DNA of 64,000 nucleotides from Unio delphinus (Eukaryota; Mollusca; Bivalvia; Unionida; Unionidae). Below the pieces are notes generated by a model. That model did not search any database and was not told where the DNA came from. It worked only from the letters and a program-made list of their open reading frames with translations. Both the position numbers and the translations under genes were made by a program. The stretch spans positions 37,539,815 through 37,603,814 of the forward strand of contig JAQISU010001235.1 of the NCBI GenBank assembly GCA_029339505.1. The letters run 5' to 3'. Positions 53,913 through 64,000 of this stretch are shown piece by piece; the stretch's first letter is position 1; each line of letters opens with the position of its first letter.

Positions 53913-55164
53913 CCCTTAAAGTGCTAGTCGCGACTATAGTCACGCTGTTTTTTTTTTGTTTTTTTTTTGTTCCCATAGTGCGTGTTGCGACTATAGTCGC
54001 TTTCGAGGTGAGCAACACTGGTCACATTCTATAACTTCTTCTTGCCATAAATGCCTGTAAAACTATATTTGATTGGTTTAAAAAGGCCGGGAACAAGCAT
54101 TCTGTAGTACTTTACTATATTATTAACGAAGTAATTTTACAAATGCTCGCTTCTCAACACATGGTACTTTTGCAAAGCTAAAATGGCTGACGCTGAATAC
54201 GAAGGTGATTTCTTGCAACAAATATTCACTTCTGATAGTGATGCTAATAGTGATTTTGAATAATTTGAGAAAAATGACATTATTGGAGCAAGCAAGGTAT
54301 TGATGGAAATACACATGAATGATTTTGAGTAAGTAATTTACGTGGAACTGGAGTCAGACGTACATTCTCGCTTGACGTGAAAATATGGCGCGCATGTCAA
54401 CCCCCACTCACTGGTAATTCAAAATTAAATGTCGAGATGGTGAATAATGAACCTACGGACTATTGAAGACTTTTTCTTAGATGATGAGAAAAAAATAAGT
54501 ATCGGATAGATTTCAAGCTATTCAAGCAATTTACACCAGTCAGACAATGAGAACAATTACGGTGACTATTCACACAAAATCAGAAAATCAGCCCAATGAT
54601 TGAACAGAAATAAAGCCATTGCTGAGGTTTAATCACCAGATATAGACCTCGGTTTGATGATATGATAATAAATAACAGGTGATAGTTTTTCATCAACATT
54701 AATTGCTGACTTGGAGGGTTTAAACTTACCTCTGACATTCATGGAGTGGATTTTTGCAAAATTGTCACCCTTCCTTTACCCATGATTTTCACTATTTATA
54801 TATAACATTGTGACAGACATAACATGTGCATGGTGGGACTAGTAAAGAATATAACATTTCTTAGATATATTTGAACTTTTCCATAAAAAACAAACAAAAA
54901 TACTGATGAAATACAATTGTAACTTGTCATTTTACCTGTATTTACACCTGTACCTGCAAATATGTTAAACCTACACGTGTGTTGATGCTAATCTTAAAGT
55001 ATAGACACGCACCATCATTTTTTATATAGGGTTTGTCTATTAATAGTGTATATTTAATGAAATACATGCAATTTAAAAAGACTGTGCAGTTTTCTTCTTT
55101 TCTCCCCTGAAACAATTCAGCACTAAGGGACCTTGTACTGCAAAACAATGCAGCACTTTAAGGG
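53913..55164 (+). mobile_element. piggyBac-type non-autonomous element, second family
   Basis: TTAA at 53909-53912 and 55165-55168, 13-bp inverted ends CCCTTAAAGTGCT. Subterminal repeats of GCGACTATAGTC occur near both 53931 and 53986. A short ORF at 54183 (MADAEYEGDFLQQIFTSDSD, then ANSDFE and stop) resembles a piggyBac transposase N-terminus. Confidence 0.82.
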
Positions 55165-55589
55165 TTAATATATGGAAATAAAACTTTGAAAATTTTCAAT
55201 GCTGCACAAAAATCCTAAATTTTCTTTTCACGGGCTGCTTAGTACTATGAACATGTGTCCTGATATTATTTGGTTGGGTTCCAATGCTTTTACATTAAAA
55301 ACTTCCAAATTTATCTCAAAATATGTCATAAAAGCAGACTACTGTTCTAGAACTAATAAGTCACAGAAAATGGGAAGCCAGAAACGGTTATGCCCCCTGA
55401 CAGTTCTGTATCTATATGTGTGGTAAAGTCAAATAGCGTGCGGGTACAATTTATTTTGCAGAAAATCTGTTTATAAAAGCTGTATAAAAAAATATTTGAT
55501 ATTGCATTTTATGTGCAATAGTTCACGATTCTGTGATAATTGAACATTGTAATTATCGTGTTAAATGGGACCTAATCAAGATGCAACAT

Positions 55590-55775
55590 GCATTATATTT
55601 TGCATATACAGTGGGTCTTGTATTTTGCACATTCAGTGGGTCTTGTATTTTGCATATACAGTGGGCCTTGTATTTTTCATATACAGTGAGTCTTGTATTT
55701 TGCATATAGTGGCCTTGTATTTTGCATATACAATGGGCTTTGTATTTTGCATATACAGTGGGCCTTGCTTGCACT
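55590..55775 (+). repeat. ~25-bp tandem array, ~7 copies
   Basis: GCATATACAGTGGGTCTTGT plus ATTTT repeated with small deletions; opposite-strand ORFs here reflect the repeat. Confidence 0.88.
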
Positions 55776-56279
55776 GCATGTTGTGAACATAATGATACCA
55801 TATAATAAGGTAGACCAACGAGAAGTTCTGTACCTTTTTTCTGACTTTACTGTCTGCAAACACCATTGATGGCATTTTCAGAATCCTGTTTTGTTAGACT
55901 ATCAGCCACTCAACAGTAATTGGTAAATTTATTTTGACCAACCTTTGTAGGTGAATGTTAAGATAAATCCCTCTTCTTTAGTCACATGGAATCAAGTCTT
56001 TTATGATCAATTGCTTTTTTAATACAGTTTTAACCGTTCTTTTCGGTCCCATTCCGCAACGACCCTTGTAACGTATTCACTCCATATATTAGCCCACGAC
56101 TCTCTTAACCCTTTGATCACTAAGTAACCTTGCAGGCATGAGCCATGAACACAAAGTAACTTTGGACTTATAAAGCAGAATAACCAATAGACTTTGAAAG
56201 AACATAACTTTGCCATCTTTAAAGATGTCAGCCTGGATTTGGTAATAAAATAAAGGTTAAAAGTTAACTTGTATGACTA
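55776..56279. other. UHRF1 intron 1, no gene seen
   Basis: Unique intron sequence. Confidence 0.5.
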
Positions 56280-57215
56280 ATTCATACATGCCAACCATTA
56301 TGCTTTTGGCATAATCATTATGCTTTTCTCACTAAAGTACGCATTATGCTTAAACCTATATGGATTATGCTTTTTTGGTATATCCACCTCCCAAAAAATT
56401 AATTATTTGTTTTCTCATTATTATTAACTAGGGCATAACCGATTAGCATTTTTCTACCGATTCCGGATTTTGGGGATGAAATTTTTCCAATTCCGGATAC
56501 GATTCAATTAATCGGAAATGCTAAATCCATATTTTTTTCTTTAAAAAAATTTCATCTTCCGTTTCCGGGTTTCTGGTATCTGGTTTTGCCGTGTCCAGCA
56601 TGTTACTTAGTACTTTACCATATCCGGCTTCATTTCCGGTTTTCGTCCGTCGGTTCAAATAGATTGTCTCACAGCGTGGTTGTGTTGACCATATTGGACT
56701 TTTGTGACTTCTTATTTAACTTTATTAACGCACTATCGAATGACACGCAGTGTTGCGGTGCTATAGAAATTCAACTTTATTATTTTTATTATCCGAATCG
56801 ATCGTTCCTGCCTTGTCCGACTCCGATTAATCGGAAGTTCATACTATCCGGTGGAATCCGATTTCCAGATGAAAAGTCGGTTATGCCCTATTAACATTCA
56901 TTCCATTGATATTTTAGAAATGACGGCTTTTAGGTAACTACAATATAAGAGTACGCTTGACCGTGGACGTTTCTAACGGGATCATGTTCTATTTATAGCA
57001 AACCTGGTTCTACTGTTGACCTCAAATTCATCTGTGTGCTTAGTGAGGATGAGAGCAGACTGGTTTTCCAAATGTAATCTTTACACGCAGATTCCATGTT
57101 CTAATTCATATTTCTTGCAAAACCAGTCTAAAGATTTTTTAGCGCTTAAAAGTATATTTTATTTTACTCTATGCATTGATGTGAGCAGAAATATCCCCTT
57201 CAAAAAAAAATTCCC
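56280..57215 (+). repeat. Dispersed repeat, copy 2, split by a MITE
   Basis: Same phrases as 51545-51960 in the same order, interrupted after TTATTATTAAC by a 462-bp insert at 56429-56890. Confidence 0.8.
56429..56890 (+). mobile_element. hAT-like MITE nested in a repeat
   Basis: Perfect 14-bp inverted ends TAGGGCATAACCGA, flanked by TTAAC on both sides (56424-56428, 56891-56895). The uninterrupted repeat at 51545-51960 provides the empty site. Internal ATTAATCGG phrases suggest hAT-type ends; class not certain. Confidence 0.8.
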
Positions 57216-57559
57216 TCTCAGAAAAATGAAAAAAATCCCTTTGGTTTGTCGAGAACAAAAACATGTGGAGTTCACACTTCGTCTGGTTTAAAACCTTTAA
57301 AGTCCTCTTCATCGTCATCACTATCGCCCACAAGCACATTCTAATGCATCTCCAGATGTTTTCTCTCATTTTCAATCAAGTGTGTTAGGGCACAATAACA
57401 AAATATTTTGATAAACCATAATCTGACTCTTCATTCTCGTCTTGCTTCGAACTCCGCCATTTTGAATAGAAATTAACCATTCGGAAAACACGCTTAGAAT
57501 GTGCCTGCTTGCCTCGAGATTTCTAGTTGAATTCAAGCTTAATTAGCGAGATAATCCAA

Positions 57560-57690
57560 GTCAGGGACATCGTGCCACATGTCTGCTGTATGATGCCGCA
57601 TTGCTATACTTCAATTTAAACTGTCAAACTGCATATATAGTGATATGACAGAATTTTTTTTTTAAGCTACATTAAAAACCCAAATTACAC
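57560..57690 (+). mobile_element. SINE family A, body fragment
   Basis: GTGCCACATGTCTGC and AAACTGTCAAACTGCATATA correspond to the SINE body; the head is missing. Confidence 0.6.
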
Positions 57691-58180
57691 ATCACTATCA
57701 ATTTTGCGTTACTTACGAATACAGACAATCTAATGAAGTGGTATTTCATTGACACGGCGATGTCTGCCATTACAAACTGAACCAGTGAAATCTTGCTCCA
57801 GAAAGGGTAATGGTCAGGTAGATATTAAAATACACCTGTGAATGTGTACGATGAGGGAATCGCTCTTGTTCATGATCAGACAAAAATGTACCTGTTTTTC
57901 ATGGGTTAATAAGCAAGTATTATTCTGCTTGTTCCAGCAAAGTGGTTGGCCTGTCTTTCAATTTGATAAATATCTATGGTCCATCTATGCAGGTCCGGGA
58001 CTCTTCTCATAGTGTGCAAAGCAGAAAACCAAAATGAAAGAAAATTTACATTTTGAATTTAATAGATGACAATAAAACATTCTTTTAATTGAGAATTCCC
58101 AATGTAGCTTCTTTACATGCTGCTTTTCCCGATTCTTTTGGTCCCAAGACTAACTTTGCGCTGTGGAAATTATTTTTCAG

Positions 58181-58342
58181 TTGGAAGATGGCCATACATT
58201 ATTTGACTACAACGTCGGACTCAATGATTTGATTCAGCTTATGGTTCGCAATCCTGATCCTATAAAGGGGTCAGAAGATGGACGTATCAATGGTTATACC
58301 AGTAGCAGTGATGAGGGCTCATCAGATAAAGAGAACAAAAGG
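58181..58342 (+). CDS. UHRF1: UHRF1 exon 2 (ubiquitin-like domain end and linker)
   Basis: 54 codons, LEDGHTLFDYNVGLNDLIQL then MVRNPDP and an acidic Ser-rich linker ending DKENKR. Acceptor TTTTTCAG, donor GTTTGT, phase 0. The LEDGHTLFDYNVGLND segment completes the ubiquitin-like fold begun in exon 1. Confidence 0.93.
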
Positions 58343-58732
58343 GTTTGTCTTTTTCTTTTTTACTTTTTCTTTTGTTTTGTTGACATTTCTATAGCGAGTC
58401 AATTATTTCAATCCAAGGAATGGTCTTATTCCAAACACTAAGCTAGGTATCACACACTTGCTTTCACTTTGGCCACTATCCCATCCAAGCTATCGGTTCT
58501 AGCAGCTTTAGCACTCTTCTAGATCTCATTAAAATCATCCCAATTTTCCACTTCACCCCCAAAATTCAAATTTGCAAACGAGATCTTGTCAAAGTCTTGA
58601 TGTGTCTTGATTTTGAGGTAGCATGCACTATTTATTTTGATACAGTAAGAAATTGACACAGTAATGGAAGCTAAAGTTTTACTCTACCCTTATAATAACA
58701 TGTACATTTCGTGGGGGGGGGGGGGGTTTCTG

Positions 58733-59391
58733 TCTCTGAATTCAGTCGTTGTAAATATCTGCTTATTTTCCCACCCAAGCTATGAGTTGAAATCTTTGAA
58801 CTTGCCACCCAGTCTAAATCTTTGAACTTCCTGTCCAGCTATTGCATTGTGGTGGTTTTTTTTTTTTTTTTTTTTTTTTCCTCATAAATACAGCAGACAC
58901 ATCTGGGGGTATTTTAAACACTGAATTCTGTAAATTATAAATATATCAGCATAGCTAAAATGATCACATCAACATATTCTCTAACTCAGTAGGTTGTTGA
59001 AGTAGGACTGGCAAGCCTTTGAATTGGCTCAGAGGTCTCGGAAACACTTAATTAAGCGTATTTTGACACAAGTATTTGGTCTGGGACACAGAAAATCACC
59101 CGTGTAGGAGTCCTCCATATGCATGCAAATAGCTGGGCGGCAAATTCAAAGATTTTCCAGTCCTGCTTCAACAACCTACTGAGTGAGAATATGTTGATTA
59201 CTTTGTCATTTTAGCTGTGCTGATATTTACAATGACAGAATTCATTGGTAAAAATAGTGCCCAGATGTGTCTGCTGTATTTATAAGAGTACATCAAAAGA
59301 ACATAATGCAATAGCTGGGCGGCAAGTTCAAAGACTTAGACCAGCAGCTTGGGTGGGAAAATGTGCTGAAATTTATGACTGAATTCAGAGA
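58733..59391. mobile_element. Foldback element (large inverted repeat)
   Basis: Left arm 58733 to about 59020 and right arm about 59150 to 59391 are inverted copies; the outer 15 bases TCTCTGAATTCAGTC are perfect inverses. Shared interior phrases include GTAGGTTGTTGAAG and CAGACACATCTGGG. The arms hold a poly-T in one copy only. No ORF. Confidence 0.85.
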
Positions 59392-59515
59392 CGTAATGAT
59401 CCAGAGATATACATGTGGTTATTATAATATTGTACAAGTACACCAGAACTTTAGGTTCCATTATTGTGTTCATTTCTGATAGTAGCCAAATAAATTGTGC
59501 ATGTGACCTCGAAAT

Positions 59516-59796
59516 CAAGACAAAAACAAACAAAAATACTGATGAAATACAATTGTAACTTGTTATTTTTCCTGTATTTACACCTGTACCTGCAAATGTG
59601 TTAAACCTACACATGTCTTGATGCTAATCCTGAAGTATAGACACGCACCATTATTTTTCATATAGGGTTTGTCTATCAATAGTGTATATTTAATGAAATA
59701 CATGCAATTTAAAGACTGCAGTTTTCTTCTTTTCTCCCCTGAAACAATTCAGCACTGAGGGACCTTTTACTGCAAAACAATGCAGCACTTTAAGGG
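59516..59796 (+). mobile_element. piggyBac-type element, 3' fragment
   Basis: Homologous to the last ~280 bp of 53913-55164, including the terminal GCACTTTAAGGG followed by TTAA at 59797-59800. The 5' part is absent. Confidence 0.85.
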
Positions 59797-59800
59797 TTAA

Positions 59801-61034
59801 AAGGTTCTACTTGTTATAATAATAGACTTGTTTCAACTGAATATACATTAATAGTTATTCTTTGTGTAAGCGTCATATGCGAATGGGTATTGTTGTCATG
59901 CTTATTGCAAACCCATTCAAAAACATCATTTACACATACAGAATTATCTTTCTATTGGCTCCTTTTTCCCACTGCTGCTGAATGACCTTATCAGTTATGA
60001 CATGTATTCTAATCTTTTAAACATAAAATTGTTTTATTATGGTCTTTTCTACATAAAATTGTTCTGCAAGTCACCCCCACATCGCCCAATAGAGTAGAAT
60101 AACTGACATGTAAAATAATGTCTTCATTTACGTGATGACATAGTAATGTTTGGGTAAGATTTATTCAGATGTGCTAAGACTATGTGATATAAAAAATGTA
60201 GATATAGTGGTTCAAATGCCTTCATAAAAGATGTAATAAATGTGTTGTCACCTGATTTTTTTTGGTCTTTGGTTCCCTGTTTTGTTCTGTGCAAGGTTAA
60301 TTTTTCTCTATATGTTAATGCACAAAATGGATTTTTAACCTATGCTGACCCTCTTATGATCTTGACAATTATGTCAGGCTGTATTCATCAAATAGAAGAA
60401 CTCAACAGATGTAAAAATTCCTAACATTGCTGGGCCCATTTCTTGTAAACACCTGCTTTTATAGACAATAATATAATTTTAATCTTTTTGTTACATGTAC
60501 TTGTTCAATAACGGAAACTTCATATTATGAGATGATACAGATAATCTGGTTACTTCATTACAGTATGAATTAATTATTGGTTCTGGATATATTTTAAATA
60601 AAAAGTCACTGCTGGTCGTGTTAGAGGGGTGACTGTTCTTGAGGGATACTTTTGAACACAAACTCATCATTGGCAAATGAACAAATGGATTCTGGTCGTA
60701 AGAACCGGGTGACCGCTTTGGGGGGGGGTGTTCAAGAGGGGAACAACTGTAATAAGGATATAGAAGTTCAGGTTCATAAACAATCAGGTTTAAATCACCT
60801 TTCAAAAATTTCCATTCCTTTTGTCAAGTACTACTGTGAAATAATGTCACATGAGGTTATATACTATTATAAAGGGTAAAGACCGGTTTATATTCCATTT
60901 CCTCCTGCTTTAATCATGCTTACTTGTTAAATGGAAAGATGTGGGATAGGACTCCATATCTGTTGATCTATTTTTTTTAAAAAAAACATGCGATCTTTCA
61001 TGCACATACTGAGTAAATATTTATTTTCTTTCAG
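59801..61034. other. UHRF1 intron 2, distal part
   Basis: AT-rich sequence with a poly-G at 60720-60728; no gene or element recognised. Confidence 0.55.
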
Positions 61035-61112
61035 CCACCCACCCCTGAGCCGATCAAACCCAGCAGTAGCAAACAGTGTGATGAAGAAGATACATCTGGT
61101 AGTATCTATAAG
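61035..61112 (+). CDS. UHRF1: UHRF1 exon 3 (linker before tudor)
   Basis: 26 codons, PPTPEPIKPSSSKQCDEEDT then SGSIYK, phase 0. Acceptor TTTCTTTCAG, donor GTTTGG. It joins directly to VGDIIDARD of exon 4, as in the family where a short variable linker precedes the tandem tudor domain. Confidence 0.85.
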
Positions 61113-61281
61113 GTTTGGAAATTTGCTTTTTTTTTTTCTTTCTTTACATGATAGGGTATCTGCCTCAAAGCCATAAAGCTGTAGTGGGACATCTTCAGCT
61201 ATCTGTTAGCTCTAGTGTTACCACTAAACTGTAGTGATGATTTCATTAGCGTAAAATTGTGTTAGATTTTGTCAACTGAAG

Positions 61282-62288
61282 CATAGCTGCCAACGGTCCC
61301 GTTATTTCCGTATTTGTCCCGTATTTTGGACTTGAATACCGGTGTGTGTACGTTTGGGGGGGGGGGGGGGGGCAAAAATACTCTTTCTAATTTAAAAAAA
61401 TAATAATAAAATTTCTTTGGAATTGTCAGTTTAGAACGGGCATTTGGTTCTATTTTGATATAATATATCACTTGTGTATACGAATAAAGTTCTACAATAC
61501 GATTGGTTCATTCAAAATCGAGGCTACCATGCCTGTCGTTATCCGCCATATTGGATTTCACAATAGTTATCGCTGTTGCTGTATCTCGTTTTCGTAATAT
61601 TCAGCTTCTAATCTAACCATGTTAAATAGGAAAGCGGAATATTCGAAATTTTCTCCAGGAAAAATAGAAGGAAACAACTGGAAAGACATTTGTGCTGTCT
61701 TTTAGATTTGTGAAAACAACAGAAAAGTAGAAAACTTGACGTTTTGCAAAGTGTGTAACGTGATTTCGCTAATGGGCATGGAGACGCCCATTAAATGAAA
61801 GAGCACGAAAAAGCTAATAAACATTTGCTTCCTGTTTCATCACACACAGCTCAGCCTGAACTTACGACGTAGATAAACGTTTTCCAGACATTAAAATCGC
61901 AAGGATCACTCTTATGCTTGAACGAAAACAGATCGATAAATAAATCTCAGAATTGAGATAATCAATGAAAGTTGGTACATTGGAATCAATGATTGAAAAA
62001 GAAACAAGGCGTGGAAAGGGCTCCTATAAACAGTTTGTATTTGAGTGTGTTACACTCTTGCACCTTCTGAATGGGAACCCGAATGGAACATGGTGCAACT
62101 CCAAATCGTACAAGTGTGCAACACGTGCATCTTTGACATTATATAATTATGTAAGGCACAGTTACTGATGGTTGTATACGTAAAATTACATGTGCATTAA
62201 AATTTTAAAAAATCAGTATTTCTTCCAGAAAATCAGTATTTTTGTCACAAGTAATCAGTATTTTTGTGCTCGGGGGTTGGCAGCTATG
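61282..62288 (+). mobile_element. hAT-like transposon relic with BED-type finger remnant
   Basis: Inverted ends CATAGCTGCCAAC (61282-) and GTTGGCAGCTATG (-62288). The interior carries a decayed FCKVCNV segment near 61743 resembling the first half of a BED zinc finger, and a poly-G run at 61356-61372. Flanks show only an imperfect duplication. Confidence 0.65.
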
Positions 62289-62728
62289 ACTTAAGTAGTG
62301 GTGGGTGCAGCTATCTGCTTGCTCATCTTGATGTAAATAACAGTGAAAACTTCATACCAGCAATCAAATTAGGTCACATATACCTAGGTGCAGGTCTGTA
62401 CGATTCAATCATATCACAACTTGGGGAAGTAAAGAATACTTTGCGCATATAATATCTGTTACATTTCACTGACATTGATATTTTTAGTCTTATTGATGAT
62501 ATGCATTTAAAAGTATTTTTTGATGCAACCATAAACCATCCTTGATGCATCAAATATTTCTGCAGAGATCACTGCTGTCTGATCCTTGCTATTTGCCAAA
62601 GCATTTGTCTTCAGTGTGATCTGTACAAAACCACTTAGTACTTTGTGCACTTGCATACAAGTGCATATCAGTATTATTATGCAGTTTGACTGGACTATAA
62701 ATAGATTATATATAAATATATACACAGA

Positions 62729-63130
62729 CACACAGTGGAGCCTCGCTATAACACGCCCAACGATAACACAAATTCAAATATAATGCAGTTGCGGTGTGGG
62801 TCTTGAAATCTTGAAAAAATAATCTTCAAAGTACATGAAATGTATTAAGAATTTATTATCATTTAGTCTTCAGTGTTCTCACTGTACTGTCAATATGAAA
62901 ATCGCTAACTTAAAGCTGTATCGCAGTATCGCCACTTATGTTTTGATAGGAGAGCTATTGTTGGCTATAGTGTTCCCACTCTATTGCAGTGATGATTTTA
63001 TCAGTGCAGGTTGTATTGATTTATTGCCAATATTTTATGCTGATGTTGCCAGTAGTTTCACATGCTTATCTAATGATATATATATATATATGGAACCCCG
63101 CTATAATGCAATAATTTGGGTTTTAAAAAA
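62729..63130 (+). mobile_element. Possible pogo/Tigger-like terminal remnants
   Basis: GTGGAGCCTCGCTATAACAC at 62733 and TGGAACCCCGCTATAATGCA at 63090 are two similar, same-orientation phrases like pogo-type ends. No matching inverted partner was found, so this is tentative. Confidence 0.3.
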
Positions 63131-63430
63131 TTGGGTCACATTAATAGTGGTGTCGTATTTTAATTTTTTCTGAAAACATCACATTGGCATATATACGTGT
63201 ATTCATGTCTAATGTAAAAAATGTGGCTATTATCGGATGAATATTAAATAGAATGCAGTAATAAGACGTACTCAAAATAATGGATAGATAATATATTTAT
63301 AGGTTATTACTTTGCGTTAAATAGTTTTACCAATTTTTATATTTTTTTCTTCTTCCAAATACACGTTGATCAATTTAGCAGATTGTTCAATTGGTTGAAA
63401 TTTAACAGTACATTATTGCATTCTCCACAG

Positions 63431-63876
63431 GTTGGTGACATCATAGATGCAAGAGATGAGTCAATGGGGGCATGGTTTGAATCCAGACTGTTACGAGTAA
63501 CCAAGGCAACAGATCATCTTGAATCCTCGGCTTTAGTTACAGAAGGCATACAAAATGAAACGGTGAAAAATGAAAGCAATAATAATCAAATAGATGCAAA
63601 AAACATTAATGAAAAGAGTGACGCAGATGAAAGTGAAGGCAGATATAAATCAGAAATCACCAAGACTAATGACATTCTTACAGAAAAAGACATAGTTGTC
63701 AATGGCAATGACGACTTTAGTGAGCCAATGGAAATGGATGCTAGTGAAACTGGAAGTCAGGACAATAATAAGCATGTTGATACAGATGACGATAGTGACA
63801 AGTCAGTGTTAAAAACTTTACATCCGAATGAAGTGATTCATGATGATGGATTTGTATATCATGTGGTCTATGAAGG
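63431..63876 (+). CDS. UHRF1: UHRF1 exon 4 (tandem tudor domain, first part)
   Basis: 446 nt, from VGDIIDARDESMGAWFESRL to HVVYEG plus two bases (phase 2), acceptor CTCCACAG, donor GTTAGT. VGDxxDARDxxMGAWFE is the first tudor repeat that binds methylated H3K9. Between LLRVTKA and DGFVYHVVYEG lies an acidic, Asn/Ser-rich insert of about 110 residues, much longer than the short loop in vertebrate UHRF1. The rest of the gene (PHD, SRA, RING) would lie to the right. Confidence 0.9.
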
Positions 63877-64000
63877 GTTAGTATTACTGTTGATTATCAG
63901 TTATAGACATTAACAACATTTTTCACAGCAGATTTCAGTTCTGGAGTACTTGAAGCCACCAACTCAAAGTCATGCAAGATGTCAGTGCTGAAGCATTGTA

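Noticed and set aside
55553..55875. Several antisense ORFs with repeated YAKYK/ICKIQ
   Set aside because: Shadows of the 25-bp tandem array.

Overview
The window is animal nuclear DNA: AT-rich, with intron-containing genes, tRNA-derived SINEs, TTAA-flanked transposons and many tandem arrays. SINE and repeat content suggests an invertebrate, most likely a mollusc, but the species cannot be fixed from sequence alone. Two host genes lie head to head. DHCR24 (sterol delta-24 reductase) runs leftwards from its start at 49457; six exons are visible (49457-49212, 14188-13927, 8939-8821, 6860-6594, 3019-2879, 1748-1551) and the 3' exons lie beyond the left edge. UHRF1 (ubiquitin-like/tandem-tudor/PHD/SRA/RING epigenetic regulator) runs rightwards from 49729; four exons are visible (49729-49881, 58181-58342, 61035-61112, 63431-63876) and the rest lie beyond the right edge. 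They share a 271-bp intergenic promoter with an E2F-type site.

Intron 1 of DHCR24 is about 35 kb and full of mobile DNA. The main feature is a nearly complete Polinton/Maverick (adintovirus-like) element, 14898-30601 (15.7 kb). It has ~313/318-bp terminal inverted repeats that are almost identical and a 5-bp flanking duplication. All hallmark Polinton genes are present. A leftward block (22558-15211) encodes virion proteins: an orphan coiled-coil-like protein, a small basic minor-capsid-like protein, a double-jelly-roll major capsid protein, an adenain-like protease fused to a minor-capsid-like N-terminus, a fibre-like repeat protein, a two-helix membrane protein and a jelly-roll-like late protein. 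A middle block carries an orphan, a free-standing HNH/NUMOD endonuclease and a Cys-rich zinc protein. Rightward lies a very large polymerase gene in which PolB, an SF1 helicase and an HNH-like tail are joined. Then come a retroviral-type integrase, a zinc-ribbon/phospholipase A2 gene and the packaging ATPase.

The element looks young but broken. In-frame stops split the capsid, fibre-like and polymerase genes, a frameshift splits the polymerase again, and the zinc-ribbon/PLA2 junction sits on a canonical -1 slippery sequence. A 285-bp internal control region holds a 28-bp perfect hairpin and 26-bp iterons, and a 30-bp leader is shared by two late genes.

Elsewhere in the introns: a 4.2-kb non-LTR retrotransposon with a 9-bp target duplication (34178-38354), two SINE families, five TTAA-type elements in three families, a hAT-like relic (61282-62288), a nested MITE (56429-56890), a 650-bp foldback repeat (58733-59391) and arrays of 25-55-bp repeats in nearly every DHCR24 intron. 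The 35-bp array at the left edge grew from an internal piece of a SINE.
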